64,000 bases of DNA from DATFVJ01 sp963851085 (GCA_963851085.1 CAWKNX010000013.1:124001-188000); one strand, 5' to 3'; positions 8,967 to 17,540 are shown, counted from the first letter of the stretch. Numbers and translations: made by a program. The notes: a model not told the origin generated them from the letters alone.

Positions 8967-9036
8967 CGACCCCCCGGAACCCCCCGCCAGGAGCTGTGCC
9001 ACGTCAGTTCAGGTGACATGCTGCGCAGCAGTTAAG
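8967..9036 (-). repeat. Dispersed intergenic repeat, copy A
   Basis: Read on the minus strand, this segment matches the start of the 54.9-55.1 kb repeat block almost base for base: CTTAACTGCTGCGCAG, GTCACCTGAACTGACG, TGGCACAGC and then a G-rich GGGGTTCCGGGGGG end. It lies between a decayed regulator fragment and the small gene at 9111. It is a member of the same intergenic family as the copies at 23.9 kb and 54.9-55.1 kb. Confidence 0.65.
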
Positions 9037-9110
9037 TAGGTCTGTGGGCGCACCGCTACCGGCGGCGGGCGGCGGGCACGGGCTGCGTCAGCGGGGCGGC
9101 GGGGCCGGGG

Positions 9111-9485
9111 CTACCGATAGCGGAAGCCGTCGAGAAAGCGGCGGAAGACGCCGCCCTCACGAGGCAGGGGCGGCGCGGGCGGCGGCGCGACCGCACGTTG
9201 GCGGGCGATGGGCTGGTCGTAGTCGGTCCGCGCGATGGCGTCGATGATCTGCTGCTCGTCAAAGTCCTCGGATCCTTCGATCTCCGGCACGTAACCGACA
9301 AGCATCCCGTCCCGCATCACCTGAGCCTCAAGACCGGCCGCGCCGTCGGTATCCCACTCGGCTTCACGGCCGTCGCGCAGCGACACGCGCACCCCGAACT
9401 GATCCACACCGACCTTCGCCAGGTGGCCGTCGATGCCGCGGTCGCGCAGCGCATCGGCGACCCGCCGGGCCCGATTCTCGTCCAT
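9111..9485 (-). CDS. Hypothetical protein
   Basis: 124 aa, MDENRARRVADALRDRGIDG at the N-terminus. Residues ~1-65 form a compact alpha/beta unit (HLAKVGVDQFGVRVSLRDGR, then EAEWDTDGAAGLEAQV); the C-terminus is proline- and arginine-rich and ends FRRFLDGFRYR, probably disordered and basic. There is no signal peptide or membrane segment. I do not recognise the family. It sits 35 bp downstream of, and in the same orientation as, the class V aminotransferase gene, so it may be the distal gene of that transcript. Confidence 0.6.
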   Translation of the reverse strand: MDENRARRVADALRDRGIDGHLAKVGVDQFGVRVSLRDGREAEWDTDGAAGLEAQVMRDGMLVGYVPEIEGSEDFDEQQIIDAIARTDYDQPIARQRAVAPPPAPPLPREGGVFRRFLDGFRYR

Positions 9486-9520
9486 CCTCCCAAATTTAGC
9501 GTGGCCGCGGGCCGGGCGCG

Positions 9521-10696
9521 CTACAGCGCCGCGGTGAGCCCGTCGATCAGCCGGTCCACATCGCCCGCCTCGATGTGCAGGTGCGGTGCGATGCGCAGCG
9601 AGGTGCCGCGGACGCTGGCCACCACGCCGCGCTCGGCCAGGCTGCCCGCGATGCGGCTGGCCACCTCACGTGGGAGTCCGATGCCGAGCATGTGCGGCCC
9701 GTGCTGGCCGGCCGGGGAGACGGCCAGGCCGAGCGCGCCGGCGCGCCGGCCGATGTCCCAGGTAACCTCGCGCAGCGCCGCGGCGACGTTGGCAATCCCC
9801 CAGTCCAGCAGTTGCCCGACCGCCGCGATGGCCATCGGCACCAGCCCGAAGCTGGTGCGCTGGCCCACATCGAAGCGCCGGGCCCCCGGGAGGTACTCGT
9901 CGGTGTAGTCGACCAGCGCGGTGAAGTCGTCCGACCCGACCCGGTTGATCCAGTTCTCTTCGAGCGGCTCGCCGGACCGGTGCTGCGCGGCGACATACAG
10001 GAAGCCGACGCCGATCGGCCCGAGCAGCCACTTGTAGCCCACCGCGACCACGAAATCCGGCCGCAGCAGCGCCAGGTCGAGCGGCATGGCTCCCAGCGAC
10101 TGGCTTGCGTCGACGCACACCGCAGCGCCCGCGTCCCGCGCCGCCGCCGCGACCTTCCCGAGGTCGAGCACCGCCCCGTCGGTCCAGTGCACGTTCGGCA
10201 CCGCCACAAGTCGCGTGCGCCCGCTGATGGCGGCCAGCGTCGCGCCGGTCCAGCTCTGGCCCGCACCGCGTGCCGCCACGACGAGCCGGGCACCCGTCCG
10301 GCTGGCAAACCTGCGCCACGTGTAGAAATTGGACGGGTACTCGTCGGCCAGCACCAGCACCTCATCGCCGGGCCCCGCGGCAAGGTTGCGTGCCGCTACC
10401 GCGAGCCCGTAGCTGCTCGCCGGCACGAGGGCCACACCATCGGCATCCGCCCCGATCAGTGCGGCGAAACTCGTGCGCAGGCGCTCCACGTCATCAAACC
10501 AGTCCCGGGCCGCGATGGTCCACGGCCGGGCGCGCCGCTCCAGGCCCCGCTCACCCGCCTCCCGCACCGACCGCAGCAGGGGAGACATGTTCGCGGTGTT
10601 GAAGTACGCCACGTCCTTGGGGACCTCGAAAAGGTGGCGCTGGCTGCCCAGCGGTAGCACCATGTCACCCACGCCGGCCTCAGGCTCATGCGTCAT
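9521..10696 (-). CDS. Class V PLP-dependent aminotransferase (isopenicillin-N-epimerase/desulfurase-like)
   Basis: 391 aa from the ATG preceded by GGTGAGG (MTHEPEAGVGDMVLPL). The class V pattern is clear: FNTANMSPLLRSVREAG at the N-terminus, VALVPASSYGLAVAARNL, the PLP-phosphate and ring-binding segment VCVDASQSLGAMPLDL, and the Schiff-base lysine in VAVGYKWLLGPIGVGFLY. The C-terminal small domain contains GVVASVRGTSLRIAPHLH. Members include cysteine desulfurases, isopenicillin N epimerases and kynureninase-like enzymes; the substrate here is unknown. No scaffold or sulfur-carrier gene is adjacent, which argues against Fe-S assembly. It is divergent from threonine synthase, 83 bp away, so they may share a control region. 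Confidence 0.85.
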   Translation of the reverse strand: MTHEPEAGVGDMVLPLGSQRHLFEVPKDVAYFNTANMSPLLRSVREAGERGLERRARPWTIAARDWFDDVERLRTSFAALIGADADGVALVPASSYGLAVAARNLAAGPGDEVLVLADEYPSNFYTWRRFASRTGARLVVAARGAGQSWTGATLAAISGRTRLVAVPNVHWTDGAVLDLGKVAAAARDAGAAVCVDASQSLGAMPLDLALLRPDFVVAVGYKWLLGPIGVGFLYVAAQHRSGEPLEENWINRVGSDDFTALVDYTDEYLPGARRFDVGQRTSFGLVPMAIAAVGQLLDWGIANVAAALREVTWDIGRRAGALGLAVSPAGQHGPHMLGIGLPREVASRIAGSLAERGVVASVRGTSLRIAPHLHIEAGDVDRLIDGLTAAL

Positions 10697-10779
10697 CGGC
10701 CTCACCGCCCGATCCAGATTCGCGAGCCGATGTGCGATCGGCTGCGCCGCCGACAGGAAGGCACCCCCGGAGGAACACC

Positions 10780-11994
10780 GTGCCACAGTCATACTCCGCG
10801 CTGTCACACCTTGAGTGCTCCCGGTGCGCCGCCTGCCACGACGCGGACCGGGTGCAGGGCACCTGCCCGTGCGGGTCGCCGTTGCTCGCCCGCTACGACC
10901 TTCCGCGGGCCGCCAGCCTGGTCGGCCCGCCCGACATCGCCCGCAGGCCCGCGGACCTGTGGCGTTACCACGAACTGCTGCCGGTCCGCGAGGCGGGCCA
11001 CGTGGTGAGCCTCGGCGAGGGGATGACACCGTTGCTGACCATGCCGAGGCTGGGCAAGGCGCTCGGGGTGCCGAATCTCCTGATGAAGGACGAGGGCCTC
11101 ATCCCGACCGGGACCTTCAAGGCACGAGGCGCCGCAGTGGGCGTGTCGCGCGCGGCCGAACTCGGCGTCACCGGGGTTGCGCTGCCGACCAACGGCAACG
11201 CCGGGGCGGCATGGTCGGTCTACGCCGCGAGGGCGGGGCTGCGGAGCCTGGTCGTGATGCCCATCGAAGCGCCGGCGATTACCCGTGCGGAATGCGCGGC
11301 GGCCGGTGCCGAACTCTACCTGGTCGACGGCCTGATCGGGGACGCGGGAAAGCTCGTCGCCGGTGCTCTCGGCCAGCGACCCGGCTATCAGGACGTCTCC
11401 ACGCTCAGGGAGCCCTACCGGATCGAGGGCAAGAAGACGATGGGCCTGGAGATCGCCGAACAGCTCGGCTGGCGGTTGCCTGGCGTGATCCTGTACCCCA
11501 CCGGCGGCGGCGTGGGCATCATCGGCATCTACAAGGCACTGCGCGAACTGCTTGAGCTTGGCTGGGTGTCCGGCGAGATGCCACGCCTCGTCGCGGTCCA
11601 GTCGGCCGGCTGCGCACCGATCGTGGCCGCGTTCGGCGCCGGGGCCAGGGATTCCGTGCCATGGCCGAACCCGCACACGGTGGCGTTCGGCCTCACGGTC
11701 CCGAAGGCGCTCGGCGACTTCCTCGTCCTCGACGCGCTCTACGCCACCGGGGGAACCGCCGTGGCCGTCGAGGACGAGGCGCTGCTCGCTGACCAGCGCG
11801 AGGTCGCCCGCCTTGAGGGCACCTTCGTCTGCCCGGAGGGCGCGGCCTGCTTCACGGCGGTCCGGCACCTGCGCGAGTCCGGCTGGCTGACCGAGGCTGA
11901 CGAAGTGGTCGTGCTCAACACCGGCACGGGCCTGAAGTATCCCGAGACCGTGACGGCCACGATCCCGGTGCTCCCACCGGCCGGGTGCGCCTAA
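10780..11994 (+). CDS. thrC: Threonine synthase
   Basis: 404 aa. It converts O-phosphohomoserine to threonine with PLP. The lysine that binds PLP is in IPTGTFKARGAA, with the substrate loop LPTNGNAGAAWSVYAARAG, the glycine-rich phosphate site YPTGGGVGIIG and the C-terminal VVLNTGTGLKYPET. The N-terminus carries four cysteines (LECSRCAACH, then GTCPCG), the zinc-ribbon-like insert of the long, archaeal-type ThrC rather than the short mycobacterial form. The GTG at 10780 is chosen because GGAGGAAC precedes it. It is not next to homoserine dehydrogenase, and homoserine kinase lies ~11 kb away on the other strand, so this copy is outside the usual hom-thrC-thrB operon. Confidence 0.9.
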   Translation: MPQSYSALSHLECSRCAACHDADRVQGTCPCGSPLLARYDLPRAASLVGPPDIARRPADLWRYHELLPVREAGHVVSLGEGMTPLLTMPRLGKALGVPNLLMKDEGLIPTGTFKARGAAVGVSRAAELGVTGVALPTNGNAGAAWSVYAARAGLRSLVVMPIEAPAITRAECAAAGAELYLVDGLIGDAGKLVAGALGQRPGYQDVSTLREPYRIEGKKTMGLEIAEQLGWRLPGVILYPTGGGVGIIGIYKALRELLELGWVSGEMPRLVAVQSAGCAPIVAAFGAGARDSVPWPNPHTVAFGLTVPKALGDFLVLDALYATGGTAVAVEDEALLADQREVARLEGTFVCPEGAACFTAVRHLRESGWLTEADEVVVLNTGTGLKYPETVTATIPVLPPAGCA

Positions 11995-12013
11995 TGGTCT
12001 GGCGCCGCCCTTT

Positions 12014-12066
12014 CATGATCGCGGTAACTTTTCCGCGCATGCCGCAGCAAAGATACCGCGATCATG
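12014..12066. repeat. 53-bp hairpin element, copy 1
   Basis: Arms CATGATCGCGGTAACTT (12014-12030) and its near-exact complement (12050-12066, one mismatch) flank a 19-nt loop. A second copy with perfect arms and a similar loop (TTCCGC.CAT.CCG core) lies at 18048-18100. The element starts 20 bp after the threonine synthase stop, so it may act as a terminator, or be a REP/MITE-like dispersed element. Confidence 0.7.
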
Positions 12067-12142
12067 AGGCGTGAAGATCCACACGTACGCGATCCTGTTG
12101 TGCGGCCAGGTACATGACGCGGTCGGGGACAGCGTGGTTGGC

Positions 12143-12262
12143 ATGTCGAAGACGTTCCTCCGCGGTCTGGCCATCCTCGAGGCCATCGACCGGTGGGGAC
12201 CCATCACCCGGAACTTGGTCAAGCGACTTACCATGGAGGTATGGAGGATAAACCGGCTGTAA
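12143..12262 (+). pseudogene. Truncated IclR-like regulator fragment
   Basis: The frame from ATG 12143 reads MSKTFLRGLAILEAIDRWGP, then ITRNLVKRLTMEVWRINRL and stop. The first 23 residues match the first helices of an IclR-family winged helix (FLRGLAILEA...GPIT); the recognition helix and the whole effector domain are missing. It is probably a remnant left by deletion. It could also be a chance small protein. Confidence 0.4.
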
Positions 12263-12423
12263 CTGACGCCGGTGACGAGGAACGCGCACGGCGCTGGAGC
12301 AAGCTGCCGGACCGGGTGAAGCTGGCAGACACCTTTGACGTGCAACCGGTCAGCAACCCACCGGAGCTGCCCAATCCGCAGGATGTCGAGCGGGTTCGTG
12401 CGATGCGGTACGGGGCCGGTTAA
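12241..12423 (+). CDS. Small hypothetical protein, 60 aa
   Basis: Starts MEDKPAVTDAGDEERARRW and continues SKLPDRVKLADTFD; mostly charged, with a C-terminal RVRAMRYGAG. The frame shows no membrane segment or cysteine. GGAGG lies only 3 bases before the ATG, too close to be a good ribosome site, which lowers confidence. It overlaps the end of the IclR-like fragment in another frame. Confidence 0.4.
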   Translation: MEDKPAVTDAGDEERARRWSKLPDRVKLADTFDVQPVSNPPELPNPQDVERVRAMRYGAG

Positions 12424-12773
12424 TACAGCGTCCAGCACCGGCTACGGCTGATCATGTCCGGGCCGGTGCTGGCTTGTCCCAGATCGCGTTCGAAACCCGA
12501 GCCGGCCAAACCCCAGCACCAGGCCAGCCCGGCGAAGGAGGCGGAGGTCCTCCGCCGGAAGGCGCAGAACCGGTCAGGATGGTGTCGCGCCCCACGGCAG
12601 CCGTTAAGGATATTGCTTGTAGCGCGCCGTTTTTGCAGGTGGGAACGCATCACCCCGCCACGGCGCCTGCTGCGTCGGCCGCAGCCGCCACGACGTGGGA
12701 ACCACACGTATCCGGACGTGGGGAGAGACACTCGCGGGATTCGGGTGCGTGCATATTCGGTGCGGAGGCCGGC
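12424..12773. other. Gene-free stretch
   Basis: Open frames exist on both strands because of the base composition, but none has a ribosome site, family pattern or codon-position bias I can support. Nothing else was recognised here. Confidence 0.5.
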
Positions 12774-13175
12774 TCAGGGCGCCGATGCGCCGAGGGCGGC
12801 CAGCGCTGCCAGCCGGTTGATCGACTGGGTGATCAGCTCGCGCTGGGCGGGCAGCCGGTGTGCCTCTTTGTCCGGCAGCGTGACGTGCACCTCGATGTCG
12901 GTGGCCTCGCCGGCTTCGCCAAGCTGCCATCGGTACTCCAGGTCGGAGACGAGGCAGGAGATCGTCACCCGGGCTCCGGCACGTTCCGTCCTGAGCTGCT
13001 GGGGCATCGGGAAGTCGGGGTAACCGGCTGGCCACATGGTGTAGTGATCATGTCCGTCTGGACGTACCGTTTCTACGCCGGCCCACCACTCAGGGAACCT
13101 GGACGGGTCGTGCAGCAGCTTCCACACCTCTTCGACAGGGGCCTGGGTGCGTGCGGTCAGGACGAAGCTGGGCAT
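12774..13175 (-). CDS. SRPBCC (START/polyketide-cyclase-like) protein
   Basis: 133 aa from the ATG with GAGGTG five bases upstream (MPSFVLTARTQAPVEEVWKL). The opening strand-helix pattern followed by LLHDPSRFPEWWAGVETV and GARVTISCLVSDLEYRW, and a long C-terminal helix (RELITQSINRLAALAALGA), is the SRPBCC helix-grip fold that binds hydrophobic ligands. The start site lies within the last codons of the region just past the SARP regulator stop, so the two genes are probably cotranscribed. Enzymatic versus binding role unknown. Confidence 0.8.
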   Translation of the reverse strand: MPSFVLTARTQAPVEEVWKLLHDPSRFPEWWAGVETVRPDGHDHYTMWPAGYPDFPMPQQLRTERAGARVTISCLVSDLEYRWQLGEAGEATDIEVHVTLPDKEAHRLPAQRELITQSINRLAALAALGASAP

Positions 13176-13180
13176 CTCGA

Positions 13181-16100
13181 TCACCTCGGTTTGGTGGCGC
13201 TGGTGAGCGCGTCGCGCTCGTGCTCGATCCGGGTCAGCTCACGTGCGGGTTCGACGAGGCCGACCACGGGCGGGCGGCCCAGGTCGACCAGATTGGCCAG
13301 GTAGCCCTCGGCGGTATTCGCCGCCGCCGAAGCCGCGATCCGGCGCCATCCCCGCGCTGCCTCGTCGTACCTCTTGCGGGCGAGCGGGATGTCGCCGCGT
13401 GCGGCCGCGATAAGCCCTTGGATTCCGGCCATCCGCGGGACCAGCGCCCAGGGTTGATCGGCCCGGCCGACGGGTTCGAGCGCCGCTGCACGCAGTTGCG
13501 TGGCCGCAGCTTCGGCGTCGCCCGCGCGGGCGAGTGCTTCGGCCCTGGCAAGCGCCGCAGCCGGCCGGCTGACCTTGGCGTCGGCCGACAACGCGTGACC
13601 GAGCAGCCCGGCGGCCTCGTCGTATCTGCCTGCCGCCAGCGCCACCAGACCGGCGTCGTGGGCTGCCGTGGCTGCCAGCCGCGGGTCGTCAAGGCGCTCG
13701 GCGCACTCGAGCTGACGCTGCACCGTCTGCCTGGCTTCCTCGTGCCTGCCGAGCCGGGCGAGCAGGTGCGCACGAGCGGCCAGGCAGCCGACCAGCAGGA
13801 CCGGTACGCTTTTCGTCCCTTCGATCGCATTGTCGGCCAGGGCGAGCGCCGCCGTGTGATCACCGGCGCACGCGAGCGCGCAGGCGGCGTTGACCCAGAC
13901 GGCGAACGCGCGGTCGGGCAGGCCGGCGTGCGCCGCCGCGAGTGCCGCGCCGGGCGCCACGTCGGCGCATTCGGCGAAGCGGCCCTGACGGATCAGGCCC
14001 TGGATGCGGATCTCGGCGATGTCTGCGACCGTCTCCGCGTCGGCCTCCCCGGGCAGGTACGCACCGGCCGCGGCCAGCAATCCGTCGACAACAGCGGCGT
14101 CACCGGCGACGGCCTCGCCCCAGGCGAGCCCGATCAGTGTGTCCGCGCGGACCGCGTCCGGGGACTGGGGCGTCAGCAGCGCCTGCGCCGTGCGGTAGGC
14201 GCTGAGCGATGCTTCGGGGTGGCAGACGACAGCGCGCAGCTGGCGACCGCGCCTGCACCACGCCTGCGGCAGTTCCTGGTCAGGCAGGAGTGCCAGCGTC
14301 TGCACCCACGCCTGCTCCATGGCGTCCCGGCGGCCCAGCCACGCCAGGACCTCTTCGAGCTCGAGCCAGAGCCGCCAGTCGGCTGGGGCGCACTCGGTAG
14401 CGCGCGTCAGGAAGTCCGCCGCCTCGGCCAGTGCTCCGACCGAGCGGGCGTATTGCGCCGCGGCGGCCCAGTGCTGTGCCGCCTCGTCGCCGCGCCCGGC
14501 GAGGGTCAGGTGGTGGGCGATCTCGGCGCGGTCGCCGGGGTCGAGGGCCGCGGCGACCCGGTCGTGCAGCGGCATGGGATCGGCGAGGTCGGCGTAGACG
14601 GCCTCACGCAGCAGGGCGTGCCGGAAGCCGAGCCGGCTGCCGCGCCGCACCAGCAGCCCGCTCTCGGTGCCCGCCTCCTCGGCGTCTGGCAGGCCGACGA
14701 CGCCGAGGCCGTCCAGCTCGGCGCGGGTAAGCGGCCTGCCCGCGACCGCGAGCAGCCCGGCCAGCGTGCGGCCTGGCGGCGGCAGCACGCCGAGCGCGGC
14801 CCGGACCGCTGTCCGGAGGTTCGGCGGGGGCGCGGTGCTGCCCGCGGCCAGCGCCCTGGTGCTCTCCACCGCCAGCAGGGGGTTTCCTTCCGCGGCGGCG
14901 ATCACCCGGCGCACGGCGTCGTCGTCCATCGGCAGCACCGACGACGCGAGCGCCGCCATGTCGCGGTCCCCGATCGGCCCGATGTCCAGCTCCGTGATGC
15001 GCACCGCGCGACCCGCCAGATCGCTGAGCAGCGCGTCAAGCTCGGGCCGCGACGGCCTGTCCCGCCGGGTCAAGACGAGCAGCAGCGGCAGCCCGGCGAG
15101 CCTGCGCCCGATGTGGGCGGTGAGGCGAAGGCTTGCCCTGTCGGCGCGATGCGCGTCGTCGAGCGCGATCAGGGCGGGGCGATCCGCGCAGGACCACTCG
15201 ACCAGGCGCAGCACGGACTCGAATACGCGCAGCCGCTCCAGCTCCGGCGCGGCCACCATGGCCGGCGGCTCGGTCCGCCCGAGGCGGGAGCCGAGCTCTG
15301 GCGAGAGCCGGTTCAGCTCGGCCGGCCAGGAAGCGCCGGCCGGCACGGCGGGCACGCTCGCCACCAGTGCCCTGGCCAGCTCCAGCCAGGCCGCGAACGG
15401 CGTCTCGCCGCCGACGTCGATGCCGGCCCCGATCGCCATCCGGCCCCCCGCCGCACCGACGCGGTGCGCAAGCTCGGCGAGCAGGCTGGTCTTCCCGATT
15501 CCCGCCTCACCGGTCAGCACCACAACATGTCCCGCGCCATCTGCCGCGGCCTTCCACGCCGCGGTCAGCGCGGCCAGCTCCCTCGCCCGGCCGAACAGCC
15601 GGGTTCTGGGCGGGAGGGATACCGCTGTACGCAGCTGGGACTGGACGGCACGGGTGGCCGGTGAGGGACTCACGCCGAGCTCCTCGCGAAGCTGCTGCGA
15701 GAACCGCCGGGCGGCGACGACAGCTCCGGCCCGGTCACCGGTCGCCACGAGCCGGCGCAACAGTGCCCGGTGCGCGGCCTCGTCCAGCGGCGCGAGCGCG
15801 CACCGCTGGCGGGACCAGGCCACGGCGTCGGCGGCCCGGCCGTCATCGTCGGCGGCGGCGGCAAGCTCCTCAACCGCCCGCAGCAGACGGCTCCTGTGCT
15901 CCTCGCGTGCGGCGTGCACCCAGTCGTCGTCGACACCCGGGAGCAGCTCCCCGGCCCCGAGCCCGATCGCTTCCCCGGCCGGAATGCCGGCCAGCGCGTC
16001 AACCCACAGCTGATCACCGCGCAACCCGATCGAGTTCCGCGAGCCGTCGAGCACCTGCTCGGCGGCCGTGCCCCAGGACTGGCGCACCGACCAGATCGCC

Positions 16101-16294
16101 GTGCGCAGGCTCGCGCGAGCGCTCGCGTCAGGTACGTCTGGCCACAGCCGGGCGGCCAGATAGGCGCGTGGGTGCGTCCCCGGGTGCAGCGCGAGCCAGC
16201 CGATCAGGGCACGCACCCGATCGCCCGCGGGCATGGCGAGCGGCACGCCGTCGAACTCGGCGGCGAACCGCCCGCACAGCCACAGCCGCAGCAT
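13181..16294 (-). CDS. SARP-type transcriptional regulator with AAA ATPase and TPR domains
   Basis: 1037 aa, starting MLRLWLCGRFAAEFDGVPL. Residues ~1-90 are the OmpR-type winged helix (LIGWLALHPGTHPRAYLAA, LRTAIWSVRQSWG). Residues ~95-245 are the BTAD helical domain (RQRCALAPLDEAAHRALLRR). Next comes an AAA/NB-ARC-like ATPase with Walker A GEAGIGKTSLLAEL and Walker B LIALDDAHRADRASL. The C-terminal ~500 residues are TPR-like repeats. This is the AfsR-like large SARP architecture, usually a pathway or global activator in actinomycetes. It is divergent from a methyltransferase gene. The 105-bp space between them holds an 11-bp-spaced direct repeat of the kind SARPs bind, so the methyltransferase/SnoaL pair is its likely target. 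Confidence 0.9.
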   Translation of the reverse strand: MLRLWLCGRFAAEFDGVPLAMPAGDRVRALIGWLALHPGTHPRAYLAARLWPDVPDASARASLRTAIWSVRQSWGTAAEQVLDGSRNSIGLRGDQLWVDALAGIPAGEAIGLGAGELLPGVDDDWVHAAREEHRSRLLRAVEELAAAADDDGRAADAVAWSRQRCALAPLDEAAHRALLRRLVATGDRAGAVVAARRFSQQLREELGVSPSPATRAVQSQLRTAVSLPPRTRLFGRARELAALTAAWKAAADGAGHVVVLTGEAGIGKTSLLAELAHRVGAAGGRMAIGAGIDVGGETPFAAWLELARALVASVPAVPAGASWPAELNRLSPELGSRLGRTEPPAMVAAPELERLRVFESVLRLVEWSCADRPALIALDDAHRADRASLRLTAHIGRRLAGLPLLLVLTRRDRPSRPELDALLSDLAGRAVRITELDIGPIGDRDMAALASSVLPMDDDAVRRVIAAAEGNPLLAVESTRALAAGSTAPPPNLRTAVRAALGVLPPPGRTLAGLLAVAGRPLTRAELDGLGVVGLPDAEEAGTESGLLVRRGSRLGFRHALLREAVYADLADPMPLHDRVAAALDPGDRAEIAHHLTLAGRGDEAAQHWAAAAQYARSVGALAEAADFLTRATECAPADWRLWLELEEVLAWLGRRDAMEQAWVQTLALLPDQELPQAWCRRGRQLRAVVCHPEASLSAYRTAQALLTPQSPDAVRADTLIGLAWGEAVAGDAAVVDGLLAAAGAYLPGEADAETVADIAEIRIQGLIRQGRFAECADVAPGAALAAAHAGLPDRAFAVWVNAACALACAGDHTAALALADNAIEGTKSVPVLLVGCLAARAHLLARLGRHEEARQTVQRQLECAERLDDPRLAATAAHDAGLVALAAGRYDEAAGLLGHALSADAKVSRPAAALARAEALARAGDAEAAATQLRAAALEPVGRADQPWALVPRMAGIQGLIAAARGDIPLARKRYDEAARGWRRIAASAAANTAEGYLANLVDLGRPPVVGLVEPARELTRIEHERDALTSATKPR

Positions 16295-16324
16295 GAGGCC
16301 AGCGTAAACCGCATTTCGCGCGCC

Positions 16325-16342
16325 GTTGACGCTGCGTTGACG
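16325..16342. promoter_or_regulatory. Candidate SARP operator
   Basis: GTTGACG at 16325-16331 is repeated exactly at 16336-16342, giving an 11-bp period with a 4-bp spacer (CTGC). SARP regulators are known to bind heptamer direct repeats with 11-bp periodicity that overlap the -35 region. The site lies between the divergent SARP gene and the methyltransferase gene, 58 bp before the methyltransferase ATG. Confidence 0.5.
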
Positions 16343-16399
16343 CTGCCAGAACGCTCCCGGCGGAATCTGGTGATCACGGAACCCATAAGGAGGTGGCAG

Positions 16400-17500
16400 A
16401 TGACCACTACCCAGGACCAGCCCGCAGCTACGCAGGACCAGCCCGCAGCGGACCAGGCCGTTCTCCAAGAATTCGTCGGCCGCGCCATCGGTGACCTGGG
16501 CGCCACAGTCAGTGCCGCGCTTGTCGTCATCGGTGACCGGCTCGGCCTGTACCGCGGCATGGCCGACGGTGCTCCGGTGACGGCCGAGGAGCTTGCCGAC
16601 CGTACCGGGACCGCCCCCGCTTACGTGCGGCCCTGGCTGGCCAACCAGGCGGCTGGCCGGTATGTCGAGTACGACCCGGCCCAAGAGACGTACTCGATGA
16701 CGCCGGAACAGGCGCTCGCGCTTGCCGCCCCGGACGGTCCGGCCTTCATCCCGGGCAGCATGCAGCTTGCCCTGGGGGTGCTGCGCGACATGCCGGCCAT
16801 CGAGGAGCGGTTCCGCACCGGAGCCGGATTCGGCTGGCACGAGCACGACGCGGACCTGTTCGACGGCACCGAGCGGTTCTTCCGGCCCGGCTACGTCGAC
16901 AACCTGGTCTCCACCTGGCTTCCCGCGCTTGACGGCGTCGTAGCCAAGCTGACGGCCGGCGCGGCGGTGGCCGACGTCGGGTGCGGCCACGGGGTGACCA
17001 CCATCTTGATGGCTCAGGCGTTCCCTGCCTCGGCCTTTCTCGGCACCGACTACCACGAGGGCTCGGTCCGGGTGGCCAGGCGCCGCGCCACGGCGGCTGG
17101 AGTCGCTGACCGGGTCCGCTTCGAGCCCGCGGACGCCAGCGACCTCGCCGCCGGGCCGTACGACCTGATCACCATGTTCGACTGCCTGCATGACATGGGC
17201 GACCCCGAGGGGGTGGCCCGGACCGCCCGCCAGGCGCTGCGGCCGGACGGCACACTGCTGCTCGTCGAGCCTGCCGCCGGCGACCACGTCGAGGACAACC
17301 TGCACGAGCTCGGCCGGATCTTCTACGCCGCCTCGACCCTGGTCTGTACCCCATGCTCACTGGCCCAGCCAGGCGGCAGGGCACTGGGCCCCCAGGCCGG
17401 TCCCGCCCGGCTCACCTCACTGCTCACCGATGCCGGCTTCAGCCGCGTCCGGCTGGCCACCCAGTCCCCGGTCAATCTCGTCTTCGAAGCCCGACCGTAA
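16400..17500 (+). CDS. SAM-dependent methyltransferase with N-terminal winged helix
   Basis: 366 aa, start supported by AAGGAGGT seven bases upstream. Residues ~20-110 resemble the dimerisation/winged-helix domain of O-methyltransferases (VVIGDRLGLYRGMADGAPVT, then AEELADRTGTAPAYVRPWL). The SAM site is VADVGCGHGVTTILMA near residue 195, followed by FLGTDYHEGS and DLITMFDCLHDMGDPEGVA. It uses SAM to methylate an unknown O, N or C acceptor. It is divergent from the SARP regulator and followed by a SnoaL-like gene. The stop is inside a 21-bp tandem duplication. It is probably too far from the main cluster to serve its extender pathway. Confidence 0.85.
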   Translation: MTTTQDQPAATQDQPAADQAVLQEFVGRAIGDLGATVSAALVVIGDRLGLYRGMADGAPVTAEELADRTGTAPAYVRPWLANQAAGRYVEYDPAQETYSMTPEQALALAAPDGPAFIPGSMQLALGVLRDMPAIEERFRTGAGFGWHEHDADLFDGTERFFRPGYVDNLVSTWLPALDGVVAKLTAGAAVADVGCGHGVTTILMAQAFPASAFLGTDYHEGSVRVARRRATAAGVADRVRFEPADASDLAAGPYDLITMFDCLHDMGDPEGVARTARQALRPDGTLLLVEPAAGDHVEDNLHELGRIFYAASTLVCTPCSLAQPGGRALGPQAGPARLTSLLTDAGFSRVRLATQSPVNLVFEARP

Positions 17501-17527
17501 ACCGTAGAAGCCCGACCGTAAACCGTA
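17486..17527 (+). repeat. 21-bp tandem duplication
   Basis: Two exact copies of a 21-base unit beginning GAAGCCCGACCG (17486-17506 and 17507-17527) cover the last codons and stop of the methyltransferase and reach the ribosome site of the next gene. The duplication lengthens the intergenic gap without disrupting either frame. Confidence 0.9.
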
Positions 17528-17540
17528 AAGGAGCTCTGCC

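Noticed and set aside
13151..15664. 837-codon plus-strand frame opposite the SARP regulator
   Set aside because: Antisense shadow; the minus strand has Walker motifs and TPRs, the plus strand has none.
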